From RUG563 sp024681215 (GTDB taxonomy: Bacteria; Bacillota; Clostridia; Christensenellales; Aristaeellaceae): a stretch of 61,980 nucleotides of DNA. Both the position numbers and the translations under genes were made by a program. This document shows positions 46,738-55,412 of the stretch, in pieces (positions within the stretch are counted from its first letter, which is position 1; every line of letters begins with the position of its first letter). The notes under the pieces are model-generated. The model saw only the letters and a program-made list of their open reading frames with translations, was not told the DNA's origin and ran no database searches. The stretch is from the NCBI GenBank assembly GCA_024681215.1, contig JAILBG010000052.1, positions 1 through 61,980 on the forward strand, given 5' to 3'.

Positions 46738-46766
46738 AAAAAGCCCCGGGGGAAAAGCCCCGGGGC
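46738..46766 (-). terminator. Intrinsic terminator of the SH3-repeat gene
   Basis: On the minus strand a 9-bp GC stem (46766–46743, GCCCCGGGG arms) is followed by TTTTT. A second GC-only palindrome (46772–46789) precedes it. Together they insulate the SH3 gene from the pot promoter. Confidence 0.82.
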
Positions 46767-46828
46767 CCGCGGCGCGCACGCATGCGCGCTTTTATTGTGT
46801 TTTTTTCAGAAAACCGATCCGCTCCCGA

Positions 46829-48178
46829 TCACTTGAGATACCAGGAGATCATCCAGCCCTCCTGACCGTTCACCCGGATGCGGCACCAGGTTTCTCCCCT
46901 TTCCAGCAGCTCTACCACCGTGCCGCTGGGGATCTTGGCGATGACGTTGTCCTCCTCGCTGTGGGGACGGGAGCGCAGGTTCACGAAGGAATTGTTGGGC
47001 TGGGTCACGGTGGCGGTGCCGGGCACGGGGGTCGGCCCGGGAGTGGTGCCGGGGACCGGAGTGGGCGTCACCACGACGCCGGGAGGCGTGGTGGTCAGGA
47101 ACTGGCGCATCATATAGCCGTTCTGCCCCGCCACCGTCACCTGGCACCAGTTGCCCACCGTGTTCCATACGGAGACGGCGGTGCCGTTGGGATACAGGCC
47201 CAGGGACGCGGAGGACATGCTGACATTCTCACGCAGGTGCAGCTTGCCCGAATTGCCGGTGGCCACATACATGGTCACCGCCACGGGGGCAGGCGCGGGG
47301 CTGGTGCCCGGCTCTGGCGTGGGGGACACTACGGGCACAGGGGAGGGCACGGGGGCCGGGCCGCCGTTGACCGTGGACAGGAAGCCCATCATCATATAGC
47401 CCTGCAGCCCGCCCACCTGCACCTGGGCCCAGCCGTTGCCCAGGGGGATGGCCAGCACCGCGGTGCCGTTGGGGAACAGCCCCAGGGACCGGGACGAAGT
47501 GCTGGTCGCTTCCCGCAGATGCAGCTTGCCCGAATTGCCGGTCCAGACGTACAGCGTGGTGGCCCTGGCGGGATCAAAGGGCGGAGGGGTCGGCTGCCCG
47601 GGCTGGGGCGCCGGCGCCGGGGAATTGCCGGAAAGGAACTGCAGCATCATATAGCCCTGCAGTCCGCCCACCCGGACGAAAGCGAAATTGCCCACCCGGG
47701 CCGTCACCTGCACCGCGGTGCCGTTGGGGAACAGCCCCAGCGACCGGGACGCGGTGGTGGGCTGCTCCCGCAGGTGCAGCTTGCCCGTGTTGCCGGTCCG
47801 GACGTACAGGGTGGTATCCTCCGTCGGCACGGGGGTCACCACCGTCCAGGGCACGGTCGTGGGAACGGGCCCCACGGGAGGAATGGCGGAAAGGCAGCTC
47901 AGGAGCATAAAGCCGTTCTGGCCGCCCACTGTCACAGTGGCCCAACCGTTCTGGGTGCTGTGCACCGTAACGGGGGTACCGTTGGCGTACAGCCCCAGGG
48001 ACGCAGCCTGCACGCTGGGCTGGGTGCGCAGGTGCAGCCGCCCGGTGTTGCCGGTGCGCACATACATGATGGAAGTGCGCACATACGTGGCGTTATCTTC
48101 CGCCAGGGCCGCGGTCAGCGGCAGCGCCAGCGCCGATAGCAGCGCCAGCACGAAAACGATCCTGATCAGCTTTTTCAT
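46829..48178 (-). CDS. Exported protein with five SH3-like repeats
   Basis: Protein of 449 residues: signal peptide (about 1–26), four near-identical SH3_3-type repeats separated by Pro/Thr/Ala linkers, then a fifth, diverged SH3. The first four share a motif of the form YVxTGNxGKLHLR, then a GL-(Y/F)-x-NGT-x-V strand and end in a GYMM-type strand; the fifth has VNLRSRP…GTVVELL. Such domains bind peptidoglycan cross-links, and there is no catalytic domain, so it is a wall-binding protein. The ATG at 48178 precedes the signal peptide; upstream frame to 48331 is not coding. Confidence 0.87.
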   Translation of the reverse strand: MKKLIRIVFVLALLSALALPLTAALAEDNATYVRTSIMYVRTGNTGRLHLRTQPSVQAASLGLYANGTPVTVHSTQNGWATVTVGGQNGFMLLSCLSAIPPVGPVPTTVPWTVVTPVPTEDTTLYVRTGNTGKLHLREQPTTASRSLGLFPNGTAVQVTARVGNFAFVRVGGLQGYMMLQFLSGNSPAPAPQPGQPTPPPFDPARATTLYVWTGNSGKLHLREATSTSSRSLGLFPNGTAVLAIPLGNGWAQVQVGGLQGYMMMGFLSTVNGGPAPVPSPVPVVSPTPEPGTSPAPAPVAVTMYVATGNSGKLHLRENVSMSSASLGLYPNGTAVSVWNTVGNWCQVTVAGQNGYMMRQFLTTTPPGVVVTPTPVPGTTPGPTPVPGTATVTQPNNSFVNLRSRPHSEEDNVIAKIPSGTVVELLERGETWCRIRVNGQEGWMISWYLK

Positions 48179-48229
48179 AATCCTCTCGCTTCCTTTCAGG
48201 GATGCGCAGGGCCTGCCTGCTTGATGATA

Positions 48230-48258
48230 AGTATACCATATCCCGCCATGGATTCCAA
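48230..48258 (-). promoter_or_regulatory. Promoter of the SH3-repeat gene
   Basis: On the minus strand TTGGAA (48258–48253), a 17-base spacer and TATACT (48235–48230), about 50 bases before the start codon. The rest of 48260–48404 shows no gene. Confidence 0.6.
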
Positions 48259-48404
48259 TAGATGCCGGGGCAAAAACCGCGTGTTTTACACTGGTTACAA
48301 TTTTCTTTCTTTTTCGCGCAAAGCGAAACAAACGCCCCCTTTGCCCCGTCTGTACTATATATGGCCTTTCCCGGCGGTTTATGCCGCCCGCATCATATTT
48401 TCCA

Positions 48405-48434
48405 TAAAAATGCCGGACCCCGTCCGGGCCCGGC
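48405..48434 (-). terminator. Intrinsic terminator of galM
   Basis: On the minus strand GCCGGG…CCGGC is followed by ATTTTTATGG. Confidence 0.7.
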
Positions 48435-48447
48435 TTCGTTTTTCCTC

Positions 48448-49500
48448 TCAGCGAACGGAGAAGGCATACACCGTCGCGGTCTTGTACACGTCCCCCGCCT
48501 TGAGGACGGTGGAGGGAAATTCCGGATGATTGGGGCTGTCGGGGTAATGCTGGGTCTCCAGCGCGGCCCCGGCGAAATTGCCGTAATGCGCGCCGCCCTT
48601 GCCGGTCTGATCCATGGTCTGGGCGCTGTAGAACTGGATGCCCGGCTCCTCGGTCAGCACCCGCATTTCCCGGCCGCTGCCGGCGTCATAGAGCACGGCG
48701 GCTTCCTTCATGCCCTCGCCCCGGAGCACGTAGTTGATATCGTAGCCCGCCACGTTCTCCATCAGGTGGCATTCCCCCATCCGGGCGATGCCGTCGCCGA
48801 TGCGGGTGGGCGCACGCAGGTCCAGGGGCGTGCCGGTCACGTCCGCATATTTTCCGTTGGGGATCAATTCGTCGTCCACGTCGGTGACGCAGTCGGCGTT
48901 GATCTGCAGCGTATGGTCCAGGATGTTCCCCGCCCCGGCCCCCGCCAGGTTCCAGTAAGCGTGGTTGGTCAGGTTCACCACGGTGTCCTTGTCGGACTGG
49001 GCAAGATACCGGATGGTCAGGGCGTTTTGATCGTCCCAGGCGTAGGTCACCTGCACCCGCAGCTTTCCGGGGTATCCTTCCTCGCCGTCGTGGGCCACGT
49101 AGGTGAGCACCAGGGCGTCCTCGCCCTCGGCCTCCAGGGTCTGCCCCTTCCACCATTTCTTGTCAAAGCCCTCGCGGCCGCCGTGAAGACTGTTTTTCCC
49201 GTCGTTGGGGAACAGGGAATATTCCTGCCCGTTCAGGGAAAAGCGGCTGCCGCCGATGCGGTTGCCGTAGCGCCCCACGATGGCGCCCAGGAAGCCGGGC
49301 TTCTGATCGTATTCCTCCAGGGTGTCAAATCCCAGGCACACGTCGGCAAGCTTTCCTTCCCGGTCCGGCACCCGGACGGACACCAGGTGCGCGCCGAAAT
49401 CCAGCACGGAGACGGACGCGCCGTTTTTATTCGTCAGGGTATACAGCGTCATTGGACGGCCGATCTGGTCGATGCCGAAGGGCTTCATGGTGATGCTCAT
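48448..49500 (-). CDS. galM: Galactose mutarotase (aldose 1-epimerase)
   Basis: Enzyme of 350 residues converting alpha- and beta-anomers of galactose or glucose. GRYGNRIGGSRFSLNG near the N terminus, NLTNHAYWNLAG (catalytic His) and a late Glu in PGIQFYSAQ are the family marks. Single gene with its own promoter (TATAAT at 49549–49544, weak TTTTCA 17 bases before it) and terminator. GAGGAGG precedes the ATG. Confidence 0.93.
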   Translation of the reverse strand: MSITMKPFGIDQIGRPMTLYTLTNKNGASVSVLDFGAHLVSVRVPDREGKLADVCLGFDTLEEYDQKPGFLGAIVGRYGNRIGGSRFSLNGQEYSLFPNDGKNSLHGGREGFDKKWWKGQTLEAEGEDALVLTYVAHDGEEGYPGKLRVQVTYAWDDQNALTIRYLAQSDKDTVVNLTNHAYWNLAGAGAGNILDHTLQINADCVTDVDDELIPNGKYADVTGTPLDLRAPTRIGDGIARMGECHLMENVAGYDINYVLRGEGMKEAAVLYDAGSGREMRVLTEEPGIQFYSAQTMDQTGKGGAHYGNFAGAALETQHYPDSPNHPEFPSTVLKAGDVYKTATVYAFSVR

Positions 49501-49627
49501 GCCGTATTCCTCCTCGAAACGCTTATGCGTTGCTTACGTGATTATTATATGCCATTTTCTGCCGCTTGAAAAGCATAAATTTTCTATGAAACGGAAAAAC
49601 TGATGCCATTCAGGAGGCGATGAATCC

Positions 49628-50599
49628 ATGCAGACGAAATCCGTTCCTTTCCGTCCCCGTCCCCGTCGGTTTGCGCTTTTGCTGCTGGGCGCGCTTCTGC
49701 TGCTGGGCGCGGGGGCGGCGTTCACCCTGACCGCCGCAAAGGAAACATCCCCCGTCCTCGCCCGGGCGGAGGAATGGGAGGTGCGCCGGGGCGCGATGGA
49801 CGCCGCGGGAAAAAAGACCCTGCTGCTGGGAAAAGGCATGGCCCTGGGCGAAGCGGCGCTGATCAGCCCGCAGCATCCCCTGGACGGCGCCTATCCCGCC
49901 CCCAGCACCCGCACCGTCACCGCCATGGTGGGCGCGTATCTCAACGCGGAGGAAACCGCGGCGCTCCGGGAGGAGGTGATCTACGCCCTGTGCGCCATGG
50001 AATTCGATCATCCCTTCAGCCAGGACGTGCGGATCACCGAGGGCGCGCTTTCCGCCGCCCAGATGGAGGACCGCCGCCGGGACGCCCTGCGGCGCTACAC
50101 CGGCATCCTGCCCGTCAGCGAAGCCCTGAACAGCGCCGTGACGGCCGCCCCCGGCCCCGCCGAAAGCGATCACCGCACGGGGCTTTCCCTGGATATCCGG
50201 CTGCTGGGCCCCCTGAACATGAGCCGGGCCGACCCCCTGCTGCGCAGTGAAACCGGGGAATGGCTGGCCGGGAATATGTGGCGCTACGGCTTCATCCGCC
50301 GCTACGCCCCCGGGAGCCGCGGGGAAGGGAACTGCGAAAACATCCATCTGCTGTACACCGGCCGCATCCACGCCGCCGCCATGCACATCCAGGGCCTGGG
50401 GCTGGAGGATTATCTTTCCCTGCTCCACCGGGAAGGGAAAATCACCCTGCTGCGCGGCGGCGCGCCCTGGGCCGCGGTGTACTGCTTCCCGGCGGACGGC
50501 GCCCTGACCGTTTCCGTCCCGGCGGAGGGCAGCGTCAGCGCGGGGCTGGACAACACGGGCTGGGCCGTGGCCGCCGTGGCGTTCGGGTATATTCCCTGA
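49628..50599 (+). CDS. Membrane-anchored VanY-like D,D-carboxypeptidase (M15)
   Basis: Protein of 323 residues with an N-terminal membrane anchor (about 15–36). The M15 zinc set is present although the spacing motifs are loose: H182 and D189 in SDHRTGLSLD, then E237-N-I-H240 where most relatives have EPWH. An extra C-terminal beta region (about 255–323) follows. It would trim D-Ala from peptidoglycan stems. It faces the DUF4340 gene, with only two bases between the stops. Confidence 0.75.
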   Translation: MQTKSVPFRPRPRRFALLLLGALLLLGAGAAFTLTAAKETSPVLARAEEWEVRRGAMDAAGKKTLLLGKGMALGEAALISPQHPLDGAYPAPSTRTVTAMVGAYLNAEETAALREEVIYALCAMEFDHPFSQDVRITEGALSAAQMEDRRRDALRRYTGILPVSEALNSAVTAAPGPAESDHRTGLSLDIRLLGPLNMSRADPLLRSETGEWLAGNMWRYGFIRRYAPGSRGEGNCENIHLLYTGRIHAAAMHIQGLGLEDYLSLLHREGKITLLRGGAPWAAVYCFPADGALTVSVPAEGSVSAGLDNTGWAVAAVAFGYIP

Positions 50600-50601
50600 G
50601 G

Positions 50602-52059
50602 TTACGGCGCTTCCTGCGCCTGCCCGAGCCAGCTGCGGCTTGTATAGAACAGCGCCGTGCCGTCCACGCAGATAGCGTCGTGCAGACCGTCGTACGGGTA
50701 CAGGGCGATTTCCCGGCTGATGGAATTGCTCTGGAGCAGGATCACCGCTTCCGGATCGCCCTGGGGCTGATACCCCTCCGGCAGCCGGCCCTCGCTCCGA
50801 AGGGACTGCAGCTGCAGATACCAGGTGAGGAACGCCTCCTGGTCCACGATTTCGCCCTCCGGATCCCGGGTCACTTCGCATTCGTAGAGAGTGCGGCCGT
50901 ATTCGTCCACGGCGATCTGATTGTTTTCCGTCACGCTTTCCACCAGCGCCACCCAGTAGGCCTTCCGCACCTCCCCCGCCGCGAAAGAAACGCGCTGCAG
51001 ATCGTTGGCCGGAAAATTCGCCGGCCTGAGCAGCAGCAGCCCTTCGGCGTTCATTTCCTTCCAGAAGCCCAGGAGGAAATTGCTGGAGCGGAACACCTGC
51101 CCTTTCCACAGCACGTACACGCCGCTTTTCCCGGTCTCATCTCCCACCAGCAGGGTATATTCCTTTTCCGGCACGTCCAGCGTCACCTGTTCTCCCGTGG
51201 CGGCTTCGCCGGTGATCACCGTGGGCGCCTGGGTCAGCGTCACGGTGAGGGCGGGCGCATCCAGCCCGTACAGGGACAGATCGGCTTCCTCCGCGCTCCC
51301 CAGGCACATATCGAAGGCCATGTCGCCGATTTTTTTCAGCAGCGCGTCCATACGCTTCAGATCCGCGGGATAGCGGTACGGCTTTTCCAGGATCCAGCCG
51401 CTGGGGGTGTAGCGCGCGTCCAGGACGACGTCCCCTTGGACGCGGATCCGATCCAGCAGCGAGGGGTCCAGCCGGGGCTGATCGAAGGCCCGGAAGTAAT
51501 CCCGTTCCCGGAAGAAGGGCTCGCATTCCGCCTCCAGCACGGTGTACACCGTTTGTTCCCCCTCCGCCATGGCGTAGCGCTGGGGCGTTTCCTCGGGGCT
51601 CAGATCCCCGAACAGCACGGTTTTTTCTTCCCCGTCCGCATACCGGACGGTCAGGTGCAGCGCCGGGTCCGCAAGGCCGAAATCCGCAAGCGCCGCGCCG
51701 TCCTCCCCGTCCCGCACGGTCTGCGCCGCCGTCACCTCCGCGGCCATCACTCCGATCTCCTGGATCAGCCCTTCCTCCAGCGCTACGGTTTCCATGCCCT
51801 CCGGGATCAGGCTTTCTCCCTTCCGGATCAGGCGGAAGCCCGCGCCCTCCCGGGGCCGGCACTCGATTTCCCGGATCTCCGCGGCGGGCCGGTTCAGCAG
51901 ATACGCCTGGGCGGGCTGCTCCGGCGGAGGCGGCAGCTGGGTTTCCGGGCGCAGCAAAACCGCCGCGATCCCCGCGGCGATGGCCGCCGTCAGGAGCAGC
52001 AGCAGCGCCGTCCGTTTCTTCATCGGGCGCTTTTCTTTTTTCCGGGGCGCTTTTTCCAT
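50602..52059 (-). CDS. DUF4340 membrane-anchored protein of the Gld-type ABC system
   Basis: Protein of 485 residues with one N-terminal membrane helix after a Lys-rich stretch and a large beta-rich outer part containing two DUF4340-like repeats (for example GLADPALHLTVRYADG and LYGLDAPALTVTL). The family occurs with GldG-type proteins as an accessory of uncharacterised ABC systems. ATG at 52059 starts 1 base after the GldG-like stop with AAGGAA in front; an alternative ATG at 52023 is possible. Confidence 0.82.
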   Translation of the reverse strand: MEKAPRKKEKRPMKKRTALLLLLTAAIAAGIAAVLLRPETQLPPPPEQPAQAYLLNRPAAEIREIECRPREGAGFRLIRKGESLIPEGMETVALEEGLIQEIGVMAAEVTAAQTVRDGEDGAALADFGLADPALHLTVRYADGEEKTVLFGDLSPEETPQRYAMAEGEQTVYTVLEAECEPFFRERDYFRAFDQPRLDPSLLDRIRVQGDVVLDARYTPSGWILEKPYRYPADLKRMDALLKKIGDMAFDMCLGSAEEADLSLYGLDAPALTVTLTQAPTVITGEAATGEQVTLDVPEKEYTLLVGDETGKSGVYVLWKGQVFRSSNFLLGFWKEMNAEGLLLLRPANFPANDLQRVSFAAGEVRKAYWVALVESVTENNQIAVDEYGRTLYECEVTRDPEGEIVDQEAFLTWYLQLQSLRSEGRLPEGYQPQGDPEAVILLQSNSISREIALYPYDGLHDAICVDGTALFYTSRSWLGQAQEAP

Positions 52060-52060
52060 A

Positions 52061-53527
52061 TCACAGGTTCCTTCTGGGCCACAGCACCAGCGCCGCCGCA
52101 AGGATCACCAGCAGCGGCAGCAGCGCGATCACGATCACGGGCGCCGTGAGGCTCTTCAACGTCAGGCCCTCCCGCAGGGCGTTTTTGGGCAGGATATTCA
52201 AATTCAGCGCCTCCCCGCCCTGCAGCGTGCGCACCGCCTGCAGCAGGAAGGCCGAAGCGTCGGTGTTGTTTTTCACCCATTCGTCGGTGAACACCGTCAG
52301 GTTCCCGATGATGAACAGGTGGCTCACCTTGCCGCTGTCCTCGATCCGGTCGGCCCACAGGGCCAGGGGGAACACGCCCTCCTCGTCTCCGGGCTGCTGC
52401 TGGGAAAGGCTGACGCCGTCGGCGTAATCCCGGATGAAGGCGTCGCCGGTGAGCAGCACGGGAAACAGGCTCACGTTCCCGGGCGAAGGGGATTCCGGGC
52501 GGAAAGCCCGGACGCCGCCCAGCAGCAGGATATCCTTCCCCGCCTCCAGCAGAGGCCGGGTCATTTGGGTATCCTGCATGTACGGCAGCAGATACACGGG
52601 CAGCCCGTTGTAATAGCTGTCCCGGGCGCTCTCCTTGGCGATCACCAGGCCCGGGCGGCAGGAAATGCCCCAGGACCGCAGCAGCGCGTTATAGTTTTCC
52701 ATGTTCAGGGGATCGGAATACTGGCTCACGATGAACAGATCCCCGCCCTGTGCGGTGAACGCCGCGATCTTCTCCAGGTCCTCCCCGGTGAGATCGAACA
52801 CGGGCGAAAGGATCATGAGCACCCCCTCCGGGTCCAGTTCGTCCCCGGCGTTCAGATTCACCGTGCGGCTGTCAAAGCCGCCGGCGGCCAGGGTTTCCCG
52901 GAGCGGCGCCGCATCCTCCTCCGTCACCTCGCCGTGGCCGAAGAGGATCTGCACGCAGGGCAGCTCGTCCCGGGACACGTAAAGCACCGCTTCCGTCAGG
53001 CTTTTTTCATAGGTATAGCCCGCCGCGCTGAAAACTCCCGCCTCCACGTCGTAGGAATACACGTAATAATCGTCCTCGTTGAGGATCCGGGTGCGGCCCG
53101 TCTCATCGCAGTGGACGATCACGCATTCCTCCGTCACCTGCCTTTCCCCCGCGGAATCCCGATAGGCCGTGGCGAAGGCCGGGGAGCGCACCAGGCTTTC
53201 CTCCGTCCAGACGACGCGGGGCGTGGCGGCGGCGTAGCGATCCAGCAGGGAAAGCAGGGTCTTGTCGCCCCCCGCCGCCGGGGTCAGGGCATAAATGCGC
53301 ACGTCCTTGTCCAGTTGGGAAAGCACCGCGTCCGTCACTTCCCCCTGGGTGGTGGCGGCGTTGAAGGACAGATCCGCCTGAAGCGCATAACGTTTTTCCA
53401 GCACGTCCGCCAGCGCGGCGACCCCGAGCACCAGGATCACCGCCACGGCCGTCAGCAGCACGGAGAAGCCGCCGCAGCGCAGTTTTCTGTTGTTTTTCAG
53501 GCGTTCCGCCCATTTCTTTCCGCTCAT
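52061..53527 (-). CDS. GldG-family ABC-associated membrane protein
   Basis: Protein of 488 residues: a helix near the N terminus (about 20–40), a long extracellular region related to ABC_transp_aux/DUF4350-like domains (GHGEVTEED, then a sheet with ILSPVFDLTGEDLEKI) and a second helix at the C terminus (about 462–484). In Bacteroidetes GldG is linked to gliding; in Firmicutes this family forms an ABC system of unknown cargo. ATG at 53527 overlaps the permease stop as ATGA. Confidence 0.85.
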   Translation of the reverse strand: MSGKKWAERLKNNRKLRCGGFSVLLTAVAVILVLGVAALADVLEKRYALQADLSFNAATTQGEVTDAVLSQLDKDVRIYALTPAAGGDKTLLSLLDRYAAATPRVVWTEESLVRSPAFATAYRDSAGERQVTEECVIVHCDETGRTRILNEDDYYVYSYDVEAGVFSAAGYTYEKSLTEAVLYVSRDELPCVQILFGHGEVTEEDAAPLRETLAAGGFDSRTVNLNAGDELDPEGVLMILSPVFDLTGEDLEKIAAFTAQGGDLFIVSQYSDPLNMENYNALLRSWGISCRPGLVIAKESARDSYYNGLPVYLLPYMQDTQMTRPLLEAGKDILLLGGVRAFRPESPSPGNVSLFPVLLTGDAFIRDYADGVSLSQQQPGDEEGVFPLALWADRIEDSGKVSHLFIIGNLTVFTDEWVKNNTDASAFLLQAVRTLQGGEALNLNILPKNALREGLTLKSLTAPVIVIALLPLLVILAAALVLWPRRNL

Positions 53528-54237
53528 GACTGCGCCTCGCTCCACCGCCGGGCGTCCAGCGCCCGGACGCTCAGAAACAGCATAATGAAAATGAACAGCA
53601 CGTAATACAGCAGGCTGGACAGGCTCAGCTGCCCCCGCACAAAGGGCGCGAAGCGCCGGTACAGGCTCAGGAAATTCAGCGCGGAACGGACGATCCCCGC
53701 CGACGCGTCGGCCACCACGTCCGCCAGCCACATCACCAGGTTCACCCCCACCCCCACCAGCGCCGCGGTCATCTGGCTGCGGGCGAAGCAGGAGAGGAAC
53801 AGGTCCATGGCCGCGAAGGCGCAGCCCTGCAGCAGCAGCCCCAGGTACGCCGCCGCCGTTTCCCCGAAGTACAGTTTTCCGTATGCCGCCACCAGCAGCG
53901 GGTATACCCCCGTCAGTGCCACCGTCAGCAGGATCACCGTACAGGCCGCCAGGTATTTCCCCGCCACCATTCCCGTCAGGGTGCAGGGCGAAGCGAAGAG
54001 CATCCGGTCCGTGCCGCTGCGCCTTTCACCGGCGATGAGCCGCATGGTGAGCACCGGGGTCAGCAGCACCCACAGGTAGCTCAGCTGCGCCAGCAGCATC
54101 AGCAGGTTCCCGCTGCGGGCGGCCAGATTGCCCACGCCGAAAAAGATCCCGCCCAGCGTCAGGAACACGCCCAGGAACACGTAAGCGGCGGGGGTAAAAA
54201 AATAGCTCTGCATTTCCCGCCGGTACACGGCGCCCAT
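53524..54237 (-). CDS. GldF-like ABC transporter permease
   Basis: Permease of 237 residues with six hydrophobic segments (ABC-2 type). The N-terminal YRREMQSYFFTPAAYVFLGVF stretch (shown in part) and the LLMLLAQLSYLWVLLTPVLTMRLIAGE region (residues about 46–72) are typical of GldF. It follows the ATPase gene by 18 bases. Confidence 0.88.
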   Translation of the reverse strand: MGAVYRREMQSYFFTPAAYVFLGVFLTLGGIFFGVGNLAARSGNLLMLLAQLSYLWVLLTPVLTMRLIAGERRSGTDRMLFASPCTLTGMVAGKYLAACTVILLTVALTGVYPLLVAAYGKLYFGETAAAYLGLLLQGCAFAAMDLFLSCFARSQMTAALVGVGVNLVMWLADVVADASAGIVRSALNFLSLYRRFAPFVRGQLSLSSLLYYVLFIFIMLFLSVRALDARRWSEAQS

Positions 54238-54255
54238 ATCCGCGCCCCCTTTCCG

Positions 54256-55188
54256 TCAGTCTTCTTCCGTTTCCGTGGCCCGGAGGAAGATCTCCTCCAA
54301 GCTGTCCTCCACGGGAGTCAGCCGCAGCAGCGGCCAGCCGTTCCGGGAAAGCAGCGCGAACAGCTCCCTTTCCGTTTCGCCCTCCGCCGCGGGCGTCAGG
54401 ACCACCCGGGTCAGCCCCGGCTCGCTCCCCCTCTCCGTTTCGATCCGCTTCACGCTTTTCAGGCTCCGCAGCGCCGGCAGCAGCGCCTGTTCCCCGCAGG
54501 CGATCAGCGCCCGCAGGGGCTTTTTCTCCCCGGCGGTTTCCCTTAGATCCCGATCGCAGACCACCCGGCCTTTGTGCAGGATGATCACCCGGTCGCAGAT
54601 CTGCTGCACTTCGCTGAGGATATGGGAGGAAAACAGGATCGTGTGCTCCCCGGCCAGGGCGCGGATCAGCGCCCGCATCTCGCTGCTCTGTTTGGGATCC
54701 AGCCCGGAGGTAGGCTCGTCCAGGATCAGCGCGTCCGGCGTGCCGCACAGGGCCTGAGCCACGCCCACCCGCTGCCGGAAGCCCTTGGACAGATTGCCGA
54801 TCTTCCGGCCGGCCGCGTCCGCAAGCCCCGTTTTTTCCATGACCTCTTTCAAATGCGCTTCCATGCCGCGCTTTTCCACCTGCCTGAGCCGGCAGGCGAA
54901 TTTCAGGTATTCCCGCACCATCATTTCGTCGTACATGGGCGCCTGCTCCGGCAGATACCCGATGAGCCGCTTGGCCTGACGGGGCGCCATCGTCACGTCG
55001 TATCCCCCCACGGTCACGCTGCCGCAGGAGGGCGCCAGGCATCCGCACAGGATGTTCATGGCGGTGGATTTTCCCGCCCCATTCTGGCCCAGCAGCCCCA
55101 CCGCCTGCCCCCGGGGCACCGAAAAAGAGACCTCCCGCAGGGCCCGGTGCGCTCCGTAACGCTTGGATACCTCCTGAAACGCAATCAT
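54256..55188 (-). CDS. GldA-like ABC transporter ATPase
   Basis: ATPase of 310 residues with Walker A GQNGAGKST, signature LSKGFRQRVGVAQAL (K in place of the usual second G, as in GldA), Walker B ALILDEPTSGLDP and a C-terminal regulatory region (about 215–310). First gene of the four-gene Gld-type operon. ATG at 55188 with GGGAGG six bases upstream; the longer frame crosses the promoter. Confidence 0.9.
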   Translation of the reverse strand: MIAFQEVSKRYGAHRALREVSFSVPRGQAVGLLGQNGAGKSTAMNILCGCLAPSCGSVTVGGYDVTMAPRQAKRLIGYLPEQAPMYDEMMVREYLKFACRLRQVEKRGMEAHLKEVMEKTGLADAAGRKIGNLSKGFRQRVGVAQALCGTPDALILDEPTSGLDPKQSSEMRALIRALAGEHTILFSSHILSEVQQICDRVIILHKGRVVCDRDLRETAGEKKPLRALIACGEQALLPALRSLKSVKRIETERGSEPGLTRVVLTPAAEGETERELFALLSRNGWPLLRLTPVEDSLEEIFLRATETEED

Positions 55189-55227
55189 GGCAAACCTCCC
55201 GATTTCCTCGCCCCATGCCGTGATCCT

Positions 55228-55233
55228 ATTATA
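55228..55233 (-). promoter_or_regulatory. Extended -10 box of the Gld-type operon
   Basis: On the minus strand TGT-TATAAT gives an extended -10. A TTTACG lies 20 bases further up, one of the arms of the dyad at 55243–55310. Confidence 0.55.
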
Positions 55234-55242
55234 ACACACCTT

Positions 55243-55310
55243 GGCCCGTTTTGCGTAAACAATTTGTAAAGACGGATCCGGTGAAACGGATTGTGCTTTA
55301 CGAACGGGCC
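55243..55310. promoter_or_regulatory. 68-bp dyad between divergent promoters
   Basis: GGCCCGTT…GTAAA on the left (55243–55259) mirrors TTTAC…AACGGGCC on the right (55297–55310), and the centre is the perfect palindrome CGGATCCG (55273–55280). Each arm supplies the TTTACG that lies upstream of one of the two divergent TATAAT boxes, so a single regulator could control both directions. Confidence 0.6.
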
Positions 55311-55325
55311 GATCTGTGGTATAAT
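55297..55325 (+). promoter_or_regulatory. Promoter of the single-pass membrane protein gene
   Basis: TTTACG (55297–55302), a 17-base spacer and a perfect TATAAT (55320–55325). Confidence 0.75.
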
Positions 55326-55412
55326 ATGTTTTACTCACCCACCGGAAAAAGAAAACGCGGGTGATTTCAGCGCTATTTCCCCACTTTTCTGGCGAAAGAA
55401 GGCGAAGAAACC

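Noticed and set aside
46961..48139. A 392-codon plus-strand frame opposite the SH3-repeat gene
   Set aside because: It repeats only because the SH3 repeats do; composition is that of a shadow frame.
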